DNA from: a bacterium
GTDB taxonomy: Bacteria > Planctomycetota > UBA1135 > UBA2386
NCBI GenBank assembly: GCA_024743115.1
Contig: JANSXC010000004.1
Location: 266,113 to 330,112 of the forward strand
Length of the DNA stretch: 64,000 bases
Direction of reading: 5' to 3'
The notes beneath the pieces are model-generated. The model saw only the letters and a list, made by a program, of their open reading frames with translations, did no database searches and was not told where the DNA came from. How positions within the stretch are numbered: the stretch's first letter is position 1; every line of letters begins with the position of its first letter. This document shows, in pieces, positions 19,901-28,003 of this stretch. The position numbers and the translations under genes are program-made.

Positions 19901-19985
19901 GCGTGGCGTGATGGAGTCCGGTCTGGAGGATCTGGTCGCCGCGGGGCTCGCCGAACGAGATGGCGACAACGTGCGGTTGCCGTGA
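13968..19985 (+). CDS. Giant DUF4011 / SF1 helicase / PD-(D/E)XK-like nuclease (MTES_1575-like) / DUF3320 protein
   Basis: 2005 aa; Walker A LEGPPGTGKSQTITNLIAQAL; DEAD-like VVFDEASQIP and VVVGDSRQLPPTSFF; SF1 motifs ENVQGDERDTILFS, RRLNVAVTRARRELVVFSS; nuclease-like SPFEAAVRDELVRRGHEVHPQVGCSGYRIDLCVV...LLGIECDGATYH; GTG start overlaps the previous stop. Confidence 0.88.
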   Translation: MNRDSKIALEIDATPGLCYAMQQSAVPWLNGVRLHNRGTVTIRDVTVTVTLEPPFAAPLEWRIAEVAAGGSAELERPDPRLELAELANLLERVRGELRAVAVDESGAVVADTGVDLEILAFNEWPGLAVLPQLLAAFVLPNHPALLPVLHAVSERLAQATGTGALDGYQSREASRADAIVTAVYDALAACNIRYVSAPPSFERTGQKIRTPEQVLGDRLGTCLDLALLMAAVLEHVGLHPFVILERSHAYVGVWLVEQSQPEAIYADAIEVRKFCDAGALTVVEATGICESGRASLEASERSARGRLDDEPAFQVAVDVAASRRQGIAPLPPRVRAYAPGEAVDPQGERDEALASLPRRPSSAVSPSGEAVTGDSGAADPEVGEPLPEPAPSRGPKDRLEHWKSKLLDLTMFNRLLNFRETRKTIRLCEHDLEALEDRLQQRGRLRIHPRPQVGQGGDPRDLELEEQRTGVDVVEQFLAEELRSGRLRADHEEEDLEARLVEIFRHARTSLEESGANTLYLAVGFLRWFETPQSTKERRAPLLLLPLVIERTSVREGFRLVLDDAEPRINQTLLQMLERDFELRVDIDAVPEDDLGVDVGAVLDAFRAAALGMPRWEVESGAQVGFFSFTKYLMWLDLADREALMRAPVLNHLVESPGLTFAQEVPELPRDELDDLDPVDVYCPKDADSSQLAAVLAGAQGRTFVLEGPPGTGKSQTITNLIAQALANEKRVLFVAEKRAALEVVQRRLDSVGLGAFCLELHSSKSGSKAVLEQLRRPLELEQRREPRDWQAIARELQSERHRLNRYVRAIHQRRDHGLSLFAAIGRLVDLRDAQRVPMPELLRGAPDDVATARRAVEELAGAAQRLDVPVREVWWGVRRTDWSPALLRDIVPAAERLQRATEAYGGAVRRTLAAFGIEARIGEAGASRDQGELLLQLADLFSRSRLPPSTLVLHESWRRADEALAALVAIGRDRNKLWQPLAERWQRELLTLDLDRLAAAYRQSAESFFLIRWWKLRGPKRELQAVAAAGVPVADPRAVRDDLGRALAVRGEERRLFQGDPEVVRLLGAAWNGGLADWNRIDAWLSWVRDVRQIVMQMFPGSLQPDAEFLAGIGRQLDGLAEGADVLPGKLGALRTAHDEYRAALDVVRSMLELDVDAAFGSGDAAGLAGLIDARLRRWLHDVPRLREQCAYARAATEAADHGAAPLVAAHAGGELATDQLQATFERTFLEAWLDGIHAAHPELAMFRGADHERSIREFRELDQRAIRTAAQVIVARLLARLPRVRDTQAASSELGILERELKKQRRHKPVRRLIAEIPGLLSRLAPCVLMSPLSVAQFLGRSDTRFDLVVFDEASQIPMWDAVGAIGRGDSLVVVGDSRQLPPTSFFQRLEQGDDDDTDDLPDDLESVLDECSAAGLPRMYLDWHYRSRHESLIAFSNHHYYSNRLLTFPAPAEKAAGLGVRFVAVDGIYDRGGSQQNKVEAEALVAEVLARLADPAQAERTIGIVTFSRSQQVLIEDLLDRARGENPALEPFFTAVEEPVFVKNLENVQGDERDTILFSICYGPDAAGKIYENYGPLNQQGGERRLNVAVTRARRELVVFSSLRADQVATRTAAVGARHLRAFLDYAERGEAALAAAVAADPSGDVESPFEAAVRDELVRRGHEVHPQVGCSGYRIDLCVVDPEAPGRYLLGIECDGATYHGAATARDRDRIRAAVLRGLGWHLHRVWSMDFWQDPVGEIERLEIAIAEAKQRVAWAAQEAVVADRAVPEVDDDGSREAAAFDLADAEAEAGEGDSPAPEAEPGAQGGDRPGPENGREADPNGPRPYAVADLRPARKDADFYAPKNSRQVRAHVEEVLAVEAPIAFDRLTKTVATAWDVSRVTEKVRSRIRESLPAAVVEQAGVVHATAELAKTFRGFRVPEAENVNERPAEDLPAVEVKNAMAWLLEQHHALSAEDLAREAARCFGIHRLGSVVRGVMESGLEDLVAAGLAERDGDNVRLP

Positions 19986-20014
19986 CCGACGGCGCATGGG
20001 GTAACCTCGTTGCG

Positions 20015-21394
20015 ATGAGCGAACTCCGGTCGCGCCACTTCCTCGTTTCGCTGACCCTGGCGGTCGCGATCCCGGCCCAGGACACGCAATCCAACGCCGA
20101 ACTCGCGGCGACGGTCGAGCGCTTCTGCCAGCCGCTCGTCGACGCGGAGGCCGTCAACGGACTCGCGGTATTCGTGCTCGATGGCGACCGCGAATACGTG
20201 GGCGGGTTCGGGCGGCTCGCGCCCGGTGCCGAAGCGGCGCCCGACGGGCGGACGATCTACGAGATCGGTTCGATCTCGAAGGTCTTCACGGGGCTGTTAC
20301 TCGCGGACTCGGTCGAGCGCGGAGTCGTGGCGCTCGCGGACCCGGTGCAGAAGCACCTGCCGGCCGACGTCGAACTCAAGGAGCGCGGCGGTGAGCCGAT
20401 CCGGCTATGGCACCTCGCGACCCACACGTCGGGCCTGCCGCGGATGCCGCGCGACGAGGCCAAGGACCCCGATCAGCCGTTTGCGCACTACGACGTCGAG
20501 GGTATTCATGCGGCGATTCGTGATGCTCGCGCCCGCCGCCAGCCCGGCACGATCTACGAATACAGCAACCTCGGCGCCGGGATCCTCGGCTACGCGTTGA
20601 TGCGAGCGAACGGCTGTGAGGCGTTTGACGAACTCTTGCAGCAGCGCATCACGATCCCGCTCGGCATGGCCGACACCGTGATCGCGCTCGATGCCGACCA
20701 GAGTGCGCGCTTCGCGCCGCCGCACGATGCGAACGGCGATCCGGATCACGCCTGGGATCTCGCGATGATGGCGGGTGCGGGCGGGATCCGTTCGACGGTG
20801 GCGGATCTGCTGAAGTTCGCGCGGCTGCAGATCGCGCCGGGCGATCATCCGCTCGCAGCAGCCGTGCGGCGGTCACAACAACAGCGGCACGAAGGGCAGG
20901 CCGGGGTCGCGATGGCGCTGGGTTGGCACATCGCGCGTGATGGTGCGACGCTCGTGCACAGCGGACAAACGGGCGGCTACCACGCGTACCTGCTGATCTC
21001 GCCGAAGGATCGGCGCGCGGTCGGGATCCTCACCAACATCGCGGCCGGCGACATCGACGTTGCCGGCGAGCGGCTGCTGCAGAAGCTGTTCGGAATGAAG
21101 GTCGAGCCGCATGCACCCGAGCGCCCCGCCACTGTCGAGCGCGATGCACTGAAGCGGCTCGTTGGTCGCTACCGGCTGCTGCCGGGCATGGAGATGGAAG
21201 TCACGCTGCGGGATCGCGGACTCTACGCCAAGATCACGAACCAGCCGGCGTGGCGGCTCTACGCGCGATCGGAGACCGAGTTCTTCTACCGGGTCGTCGA
21301 GGCGTCGGTGACGTTCGAGGGCGCGGAGGGCAAGGTCGACAAGGTCGTGCTGCACCAGAACGGGCGCGACATCCCGTACAAACGCGTCGAGTAG
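20015..21394 (+). CDS. Serine hydrolase, beta-lactamase/penicillin-binding-protein fold
   Basis: TIYEIGSISKVFTGLLLADSV (SxxK), YEYSNLGAGILGYALM (YxN), HSGQTGGYHAYLLISPKDRRAVGILTN. Confidence 0.9.
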   Translation: MSELRSRHFLVSLTLAVAIPAQDTQSNAELAATVERFCQPLVDAEAVNGLAVFVLDGDREYVGGFGRLAPGAEAAPDGRTIYEIGSISKVFTGLLLADSVERGVVALADPVQKHLPADVELKERGGEPIRLWHLATHTSGLPRMPRDEAKDPDQPFAHYDVEGIHAAIRDARARRQPGTIYEYSNLGAGILGYALMRANGCEAFDELLQQRITIPLGMADTVIALDADQSARFAPPHDANGDPDHAWDLAMMAGAGGIRSTVADLLKFARLQIAPGDHPLAAAVRRSQQQRHEGQAGVAMALGWHIARDGATLVHSGQTGGYHAYLLISPKDRRAVGILTNIAAGDIDVAGERLLQKLFGMKVEPHAPERPATVERDALKRLVGRYRLLPGMEMEVTLRDRGLYAKITNQPAWRLYARSETEFFYRVVEASVTFEGAEGKVDKVVLHQNGRDIPYKRVE

Positions 21395-21412
21395 TCGTCG
21401 CCGTGCCGGTGG

Positions 21413-22297
21413 CTACTTCGCCTTCGAGCCGCCGCTCTTGACCCGGTCGACGAAGTCGAACATTTCGAGCTCGTCGCAGAGTTCCTGCAGCGCCGGTTCG
21501 TCGATGCCGCGCCATTGCAGGTCGTCGAGTGACTCCACGAGCGGCACGTCGAGGCGCAGCGTCGCCAGCCGGCGATACAAGAGCGCGTCGTCGTAGGCCG
21601 AGAACAGGTTGTCCGCGAGCCGCTTGCCGCCGCGGATGCCCTTCGGCCATTCGGCGGGATCTCGTGGGATCGCTTCGATGTGGCCGACCGCGGTCAGCAT
21701 GCGCGCCGCGGAGATCGCGCCCCAGCCGGGGATGCCCGGGATGCCGTCCGCGTCGTCGCCGACGAGCGCGAGCCAATCCGGGATCGACTTCGGCGGCACA
21801 CCGAACTTCGCGATGACGTCGGGTTCGGCGAGGGTGACGCGCTTCTTGCGATCGAGCATCACGACGCGGTCACCCTGCACGCACTGAGCCATGTCCTTGT
21901 CGGGTGTGCAGATCACGACCTGATGCACGCGCTCATCGGCCGCGAACTTCGCCGCGCTCGCGGCGAGTGCGTCGTCCGTCTCGAACTCGATCATGGGCCA
22001 CGTCGTGATGCCGAGCGCCGCGGTCGCGCGTTCGGCGAGCGGGAACTGCGCCCAGAGTTCGGGCTCCATACCCTCACCCGTCTTGTAACCGTCGAACAGC
22101 TCGTTGCGGAACGATTCGATGACGGTGTCGAACGCTGCGGCGACGTGCGTGACCTCGGGTTCACGCAGAAGGGACCACAGCGAACGCAGCAGGCCGCGCG
22201 TCGCGCCGACGTCGCGGCCCTCCTGCGTCTGATAGCTCGGTGCGCCGTAGCGCTGCCGAAACAGCTCGTAGGTGCCGTCGATGACGTGAACGCGCAT
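21413..22297 (-). CDS. Stand-alone 5'-3' exonuclease (PIN/FEN-like with H3TH)
   Basis: MRVHVIDGTYELFRQRYG..., VVICTPDKDMAQCVQGDRVVMLDRKK, DWLALVGDDADGIPGIPGWGAISAARML. Confidence 0.88.
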   Translation of the reverse strand: MRVHVIDGTYELFRQRYGAPSYQTQEGRDVGATRGLLRSLWSLLREPEVTHVAAAFDTVIESFRNELFDGYKTGEGMEPELWAQFPLAERATAALGITTWPMIEFETDDALAASAAKFAADERVHQVVICTPDKDMAQCVQGDRVVMLDRKKRVTLAEPDVIAKFGVPPKSIPDWLALVGDDADGIPGIPGWGAISAARMLTAVGHIEAIPRDPAEWPKGIRGGKRLADNLFSAYDDALLYRRLATLRLDVPLVESLDDLQWRGIDEPALQELCDELEMFDFVDRVKSGGSKAK

Positions 22298-22384
22298 GGT
22301 GTGCGAGTATGCCGGCTCGCTGCCACGGTCGCGATTCGCAACTGTCGATTGCCGGGCCGGGGGCCACCGCGGCACACTGCGCTC

Positions 22385-24070
22385 ATGCCGTTGGTCGTTT
22401 CGAGGTTCGTTGTCTCGTGGTTGCTCGTATTGGCAGCCGGCCCAGCGGTCGGGGTGACTGCTCAGGCCGTGCATGGCGGGTCGTCGTCGCCGCCGCTCGT
22501 GCGCCCCAACGTGGTCTGGCTCTCCGTCGAGGACATGAGCCCCTGGCTCGCGTGCTACGGGGATCGCACCGTCGCGACGCCCAACATCGATCGACTCGCG
22601 GCCGAAGGAGTGCGATTCAGCAACGCTTTCGCGACTACTCCGGTCTGCGCGCCTGCGCGTTCGGCGCTGATCACCGGTTGCTTTGCGACGAGGATCGGCA
22701 CGATGCAGATGCGCAACAATTCGCCGAGCAAGTCCGCGATCGCGAAGAACCCCGACGCCTACCGTGAGATCCCGGGCTACGAGGGTTTGCCACCGGCATT
22801 CGTGCGCTGCTTCCCCGAGCTGCTGCGTGCGAACGGCTACTACTGCACTAACGCGAGCAAGAAGGACTATCAGTTCCGCGAGCCGGCAACGGTCTGGGAT
22901 GCCTCGGGCGGCAAGGCACACTGGCGAAATCGCGCGTCGGGGCAGCCGTTCTTCGCGGTGTTCAACCATGGCGGTACGCACGAGAGCCAGGCGTTTCCCA
23001 AGGCGCGGCGTCGCCCGCGTGCCATCGACCCCGACAAGGTGCCGCTGCCGCCGTTCTATCCCGACACCCCCGCGGTGCGCGATGCGATGGCGCGGACCTA
23101 CGACAACATCGCGGCGATGGACGTGTGGGTTGGCAAGCGCCTGGCCGAGCTCGAAGAGGCCGGTCTCCTCGAGAGCACCGTCGTCATGTTCTTCAGCGAT
23201 CACGGCGTCGGTCTGCCGCGCGGCAAACGCAGCTGCTACGACACCGGCACGCGGGTGCCGCTGCTGGTGCGGTTGCCTGGTGGGCGCCTCGCAGGAACGG
23301 TCGAGCCGCGCGTCGTCAGCTTCGTCGACTTCGGGCCGGCGGTGCTCTCGCTCTGTGGCATCGAGCCCGACGAACGGCTCGATGGCGTGCCGTTCCTCGG
23401 TCCACATGCGCGCCAGGGTTCAGGCTTCGCGTTCTGCCACGCCGATCGTTTCGATGCGGTCTACGACCGCGTTCGGTCGGTTTCGGACGGGCGATTCCGC
23501 TACGTGCGCAACTACCTCCCCGAGCTGCCGTATCTGATTCCGAACGCGTATCGCGAGAACCTGCCGATGACCGCCGATCTCTACGCGTTGCGTGAGCGTG
23601 GTGCCGAGCGGCCCGAGCAGTGGCAGATGGCTGCGAAGCGGCGGCCGCGCGAAGAGCTCTATGATTCGAGCAGCGATCCGTGGGAAGTCGTGAACCTCTG
23701 CGATCGGCCCGAACACCAAGAACGCCTCGCTTCGCTGCGGCGCACGCTCGACGATTGGATCGCAGCCACGGGCGACCTCGGCTTCGTTCTGCCGGAGACC
23801 CGACTCGTGCGTGAGAAGATCTGGCCGCCGGACGGTAAGCAGCCGCAGACTCCCGGCGCAAAGATCTCGCGCCTGGACGAACTGATCGTGCTGCAATGTG
23901 ACGATCCAGGCGCGTCGATCGGTTACCGCCGGGTCGGGGGCAAACCGCGGCGGCGGTTCATGGTCTATACGAAAGCGTTCCTGCCGGTAGCCGGTGCGGA
24001 CTACGAGATCCTGACCCATCGCATCGGGCACCGTCCGACGCGGGTGCGACACACGGTCACGGATCGGTGA
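22385..24070 (+). CDS. Secreted sulfatase
   Basis: RPNVVWLSVEDMSPWLACYGDRTVATPNIDRLAAEGVRFSNAFATTPVCAPARSALITG (CxPxR formylglycine motif). Confidence 0.92.
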   Translation: MPLVVSRFVVSWLLVLAAGPAVGVTAQAVHGGSSSPPLVRPNVVWLSVEDMSPWLACYGDRTVATPNIDRLAAEGVRFSNAFATTPVCAPARSALITGCFATRIGTMQMRNNSPSKSAIAKNPDAYREIPGYEGLPPAFVRCFPELLRANGYYCTNASKKDYQFREPATVWDASGGKAHWRNRASGQPFFAVFNHGGTHESQAFPKARRRPRAIDPDKVPLPPFYPDTPAVRDAMARTYDNIAAMDVWVGKRLAELEEAGLLESTVVMFFSDHGVGLPRGKRSCYDTGTRVPLLVRLPGGRLAGTVEPRVVSFVDFGPAVLSLCGIEPDERLDGVPFLGPHARQGSGFAFCHADRFDAVYDRVRSVSDGRFRYVRNYLPELPYLIPNAYRENLPMTADLYALRERGAERPEQWQMAAKRRPREELYDSSSDPWEVVNLCDRPEHQERLASLRRTLDDWIAATGDLGFVLPETRLVREKIWPPDGKQPQTPGAKISRLDELIVLQCDDPGASIGYRRVGGKPRRRFMVYTKAFLPVAGADYEILTHRIGHRPTRVRHTVTDR

Positions 24071-24105
24071 GGCAAACGCCTGGTCCTGGCGTAACGTGGA
24101 ATCCC

Positions 24106-25605
24106 ATGCGGATCGCTCGGCTCGCGCTCGTCCTCGCCTCGGTCGCTCTGGCGGCCTGCACGGCTGGTCTCACTGGCTCCGGGGCGCCGCAGCGCCCGAC
24201 CAACGTGGTCGTGATCGTTGCGGACGATCTCGGCTTCATGGACGTGCGGGCCAACAACCCGAACACGCTCTACGACACGCCCAACCTCGATCGCCTGGCT
24301 GCGAGCGGGATGCGGTTCACGGATGGCTATGCCGCGTGCCCGGTCTGTTCGCCGACGCGCTACAGCCTGATGACCGGGAGGTATCCCACGCGCGCCGGGC
24401 TCACGAACTACTTCTCCGGCAGGCGCGTCGCGAAGTATCGACCGGCGGTGAGCGGTGATCGCATGGCGCACGACGAGGTGACGATAGCCGAGGCATTGCG
24501 CGATCGCGGCTATGCGACGTTCTTCGCCGGCAAGTGGCACCTGGGGCCGACTGCCGAGTTCTGGCCCGAGGCGCACGGGTTCGACGTGAATCGCGGCGGC
24601 CACAATCGTGGTGGCCCCTACGGCGGCAAGAGGTACTTCTCGCCCTACGGCAACCCGCGGCTCGAAGACGGGCCCGACGGCGAGCACCTGCCCGATCGCC
24701 TTGCTGACGAGACGTGTCGGTTCATCGCGCAGAACCGTGAGCGGCCGTTCCTCGCCTACTTGTCGTTCTACTCCGTGCACACGCCGCTCATGGGGCGGCC
24801 CGATCTTGTCGCGAAGTATCGCGAACGGGTGGCTGCGATCCGTGAGGAGGGCGAGAAGGCGTTCGTTGCCGAAGAGCAGATCTTGCCCAACGGCAAGCCG
24901 CGGCGTACGCGCGTGCTGCAGCGGCATGCCGTCTACGCCGCGATGGTCGAGGCGATGGACGCCGCGGTCGGCAAAGTGCTCGACGAACTGGAAGAGCAGG
25001 GCCTGGCCGATGACACGATCGTCGTGTTCACGTCCGACAACGGCGGGCTCTCGACCTCGGAGGGCAGTCCGACGAGCAATATGCCGCTGCGCGGCGGTAA
25101 GGGCTGGCTCTACGAAGGCGGGATCCGCGAGCCGTGGTTCGTGCGTGTACCCGGAATGACGCCGGCCGGTGCGACGTCGGGCACGCCGGTGTGCAGCATC
25201 GATCTGCTACCGACCGTACTCGAGCTGGTCGGTGCCGAGGCGCCGGCGCACGAGATCGACGGCGTCAGTTTCGCTTCTGCTCTCGGTGCGCCATCGACCG
25301 CTGGTGCGAGGCTCGCAGAGCGGCCGCTGTTCTGGCACTACCCGCACTACGGCAACCAGGGCGGCTTCCCGGGCGGCGGCGTGCGTGTCGGCAAGTGGAA
25401 GTTGCTGGAACGGCTCGAGGACGGCCAGGTCCACCTCTACGACCTCGAGAACGACATCGGCGAGCAGAACGATCTCGCCGCACAACAGCCCGAACGCGTC
25501 GCACAGCTGCGGGGACTGCTGCACGAGTGGTATCGCCGGCACGATGCGGGGTTCTTGCGCGCGAAGAAGAACGGTCCCGCGCCCTGGCGGCCGTTCGCGA
25601 AGTAG
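24106..25605 (+). CDS. Lipoprotein sulfatase
   Basis: Lipobox VALAAC; PTNVVVIVADDLGFMD...CPVCSPTRYSLMTGRYPTRAG (CSPTR). Confidence 0.92.
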   Translation: MRIARLALVLASVALAACTAGLTGSGAPQRPTNVVVIVADDLGFMDVRANNPNTLYDTPNLDRLAASGMRFTDGYAACPVCSPTRYSLMTGRYPTRAGLTNYFSGRRVAKYRPAVSGDRMAHDEVTIAEALRDRGYATFFAGKWHLGPTAEFWPEAHGFDVNRGGHNRGGPYGGKRYFSPYGNPRLEDGPDGEHLPDRLADETCRFIAQNRERPFLAYLSFYSVHTPLMGRPDLVAKYRERVAAIREEGEKAFVAEEQILPNGKPRRTRVLQRHAVYAAMVEAMDAAVGKVLDELEEQGLADDTIVVFTSDNGGLSTSEGSPTSNMPLRGGKGWLYEGGIREPWFVRVPGMTPAGATSGTPVCSIDLLPTVLELVGAEAPAHEIDGVSFASALGAPSTAGARLAERPLFWHYPHYGNQGGFPGGGVRVGKWKLLERLEDGQVHLYDLENDIGEQNDLAAQQPERVAQLRGLLHEWYRRHDAGFLRAKKNGPAPWRPFAK

Positions 25606-25627
25606 TCTGCGCGTGTCGGGCGCTCCG

Positions 25628-27379
25628 CTACGGGAGCGCGCCTTGTCGCGTCTCCGGCCCGCCTGCTTCGCTGCGATGCGCGAGCAGGATCGCCCGGAAG
25701 CTCAGGACCGCCAGCAGCAGCGCCGCGAGCAGCATGCGTTCGCCAATCAGGAACTCGAGCGGACCCCGCATCGGCACGCCGATCGTGTACGTCAGGCGGT
25801 AGTAGTCGGCGCGCGCGAGCATCTTGAGCACTGGTTCGTCCGCGGGGGCGCTGAGTGTGCGGCCGGAGTTGTGACGCAGGTAGGCGCGCACGTGACCGAG
25901 CGCGATGTCCTCGGGGCAGCCGACCCGGGCGATGACCTCGAGCGCGGCGCTGGTTGCGCGCGTGGTCGATCGGCCCTGTCGTGGCGCCTCGGAGAAGCCG
26001 CCTGGGAAAGCGTACGGTTCAGCATCGGCTTCGCGAACGTGGTGGCGACGGAGCAGCTCGTGCAGCATCGCAGTGTGTTCGCGAATGCGGTCGCCGTGAC
26101 CGATGCCCTCGAGCCAACGGATACAGTTCACTGCGCGGTCGAGCAGGCCGATGGTCGTTGCCTCCGGGTGGGGCCAGGCGCGCACGGTTCGATCGGCGAG
26201 CTCCGTCGCGCGCTCTGCCGTCAGAGCATCGCTGGCGCGCAGCATCGCCATGTAGAACGGTTCGGTGGTCAGCGATCCGCGGCCACTGAGGATGCGGCGC
26301 AGTTCGCGATCGTGCTTCGGTCGGGCGGCGAGGGTTTGCCAGCCGGCCCGGTCGATCAGCCCCATGCGATGGGCAGCTTGCCAAACGGCCGGATGTGGCT
26401 CGAGGCCGTTATCGATCGCGGACCGCAACGCCGTGCGCAGGTCGGACAGTTCCACGCCTGGTTCTTGCGCTTCCTCTAGAACTGCGACCATGTGGGCTGC
26501 GAAGCGCCAGTCACCGAGGTCGTCGGTGCGCAAGCGTTCGACGACTGCGGTCAGGCGTTCGCGAATTGCAGCGGCGGAGTTGTCGGGCCAGCCGAACACC
26601 GTCGTTGACGGCACCAGCGCGAGCACGAGCAGGCTCAGTCCGCCGCCGACCCAGTTCCTGGCCAGCAGGATCGACGTGACGGCGCAGGTGAGGATCCCCG
26701 CTGCGAGCGCCCATCCCGTCGCGCCGTAGCCGAACATCGAGTTGCCATCGAACACGCCGAGGATCTGCACCCAGAGCACGCACCCGAACAGCACGGTGAG
26801 CTGCAGACCGATCACGAACATCGCCACCGAGCGGGTGCGCGCGCCGCGCAGTCTCGCGAACTGCCCGAGCTGGAACGTAACCAGGCCCATGGCGAGCATC
26901 ACGACGACCGTCGCGACGTCGATCACCGTGGTGCCGCCGCGCGCGTGGCGCAGTTGCATGAACGCGAGCCCGAGCAGGCTGCCCGCGATCGGCAGGGCGG
27001 CGTAGAGCGCCGCCATGGCATGGCGGCGGAGATACTGCTTCCAAAACGGATCGCGCACGCCTGTTGCGCGCTCGACTTGTGTCTCGAGGCGATCGCGCTG
27101 GTGGCAGAACAACGCGAACACGCCGAACGTCAGCATCCCCGGGATCGAGAACAGCAGCGCGAGCAGGTTGCTGCCGCCGGTCTGGGTCGCGCCGGGCAGC
27201 CAGCTCGCCGCGCGCCGCCACCAGCCCACGTGGCTCGAGCCCGTGCCTCCGCCGCCAGCCGCGAGGCGTTCGGCGACCCCGGCCGCGAACTCTTCGGCGT
27301 CGGGGCGCCGCGGCGCGAACAGGTCGCGCAGCTCGGTGTCGTGAACCATCTCGCCGCCGCGTTCGAACTCGTTGGTCAT
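25628..27379 (-). CDS. Membrane protein, anti-sigma-factor-like, ECF partner
   Basis: MTNEFERGGEMVHDTELRDLFAPRRPDAEEFAAGVAERLA followed by several TM segments; ATGA overlap with the ECF gene. Confidence 0.65.
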   Translation of the reverse strand: MTNEFERGGEMVHDTELRDLFAPRRPDAEEFAAGVAERLAAGGGGTGSSHVGWWRRAASWLPGATQTGGSNLLALLFSIPGMLTFGVFALFCHQRDRLETQVERATGVRDPFWKQYLRRHAMAALYAALPIAGSLLGLAFMQLRHARGGTTVIDVATVVVMLAMGLVTFQLGQFARLRGARTRSVAMFVIGLQLTVLFGCVLWVQILGVFDGNSMFGYGATGWALAAGILTCAVTSILLARNWVGGGLSLLVLALVPSTTVFGWPDNSAAAIRERLTAVVERLRTDDLGDWRFAAHMVAVLEEAQEPGVELSDLRTALRSAIDNGLEPHPAVWQAAHRMGLIDRAGWQTLAARPKHDRELRRILSGRGSLTTEPFYMAMLRASDALTAERATELADRTVRAWPHPEATTIGLLDRAVNCIRWLEGIGHGDRIREHTAMLHELLRRHHVREADAEPYAFPGGFSEAPRQGRSTTRATSAALEVIARVGCPEDIALGHVRAYLRHNSGRTLSAPADEPVLKMLARADYYRLTYTIGVPMRGPLEFLIGERMLLAALLLAVLSFRAILLAHRSEAGGPETRQGALP

Positions 27380-27897
27380 CGTGCACCTCCCGCCGTCGGG
27401 CTGCTCATTCGGTCGGTCAACGCGCGCAGAGCGCGTCGGGCCTGGTAGAGCCGGCTCTCCACGGCTTTCTCGGTCAGTTCGAGCAGCGCGGCGACTTCCC
27501 GCGTACTCGATTCGTCGAGGTAGAACATGCGCAGCACGGTCTGATCTTCCGGGCGCAGCTCGGCGAAACCGCGGCGCAGGATCTCGATTCGGTCGTCGGG
27601 CGTGTCGACGGGTGCCGGCAGTTCTGCCGGCAGCGCCTCCAGCCGTTGCCGGGCTCGGCGTCGCCGGCCGTGGCGTGACAGGTTGTGGGCGATGCCGCGC
27701 AGCCATGGACCGACGACGGCGGTGTCCGACGCGTCGCCGCGCAACCGCCGGCGGCTCAGCCAGGCCTCGGCGAACGTGTCCATCGCGAGCTCTTCGGCCG
27801 AACGCCAATCCTCACCCCAGGACGCGAGCAGCCCGATCAACGGACCGCGGAAGCGGGCGATCCAGAGTTCGAGCGTCGGGTCCAGGTTGGCCGCCAT
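27376..27897 (-). CDS. RNA polymerase ECF-type sigma factor
   Basis: AEELAMDTFAEAWLSRRRL..., LRPEDQTVLRMFYLDESSTREVAALLELTEKAVESRLYQARRALRAL. Confidence 0.85.
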   Translation of the reverse strand: MAANLDPTLELWIARFRGPLIGLLASWGEDWRSAEELAMDTFAEAWLSRRRLRGDASDTAVVGPWLRGIAHNLSRHGRRRRARQRLEALPAELPAPVDTPDDRIEILRRGFAELRPEDQTVLRMFYLDESSTREVAALLELTEKAVESRLYQARRALRALTDRMSSPTAGGAR

Positions 27898-28003
27898 CAG
27901 GAGCAGTTGCCCCGATCGTCGCAAACCCCGCAGACTTTCCGCAGAATCTTTCCGGGCCTCTGGTCGGCGTTGCGCGCCGAGGCGGATTCGCGACGATGCT
28001 GTC

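Noticed and set aside
20008-20022. GGGTAACCTCGTTGC as a -24/-12 site for the beta-lactamase-like gene
   Set aside because: -24 element is poor and the site overlaps the start codon.
25628-27808. Use of the full 726-aa ORF for the anti-sigma-like protein
   Set aside because: The N-terminal 140 or so residues overlap the ECF gene in a shadow frame; the ATGA-coupled Met at 27379 is the plausible start.
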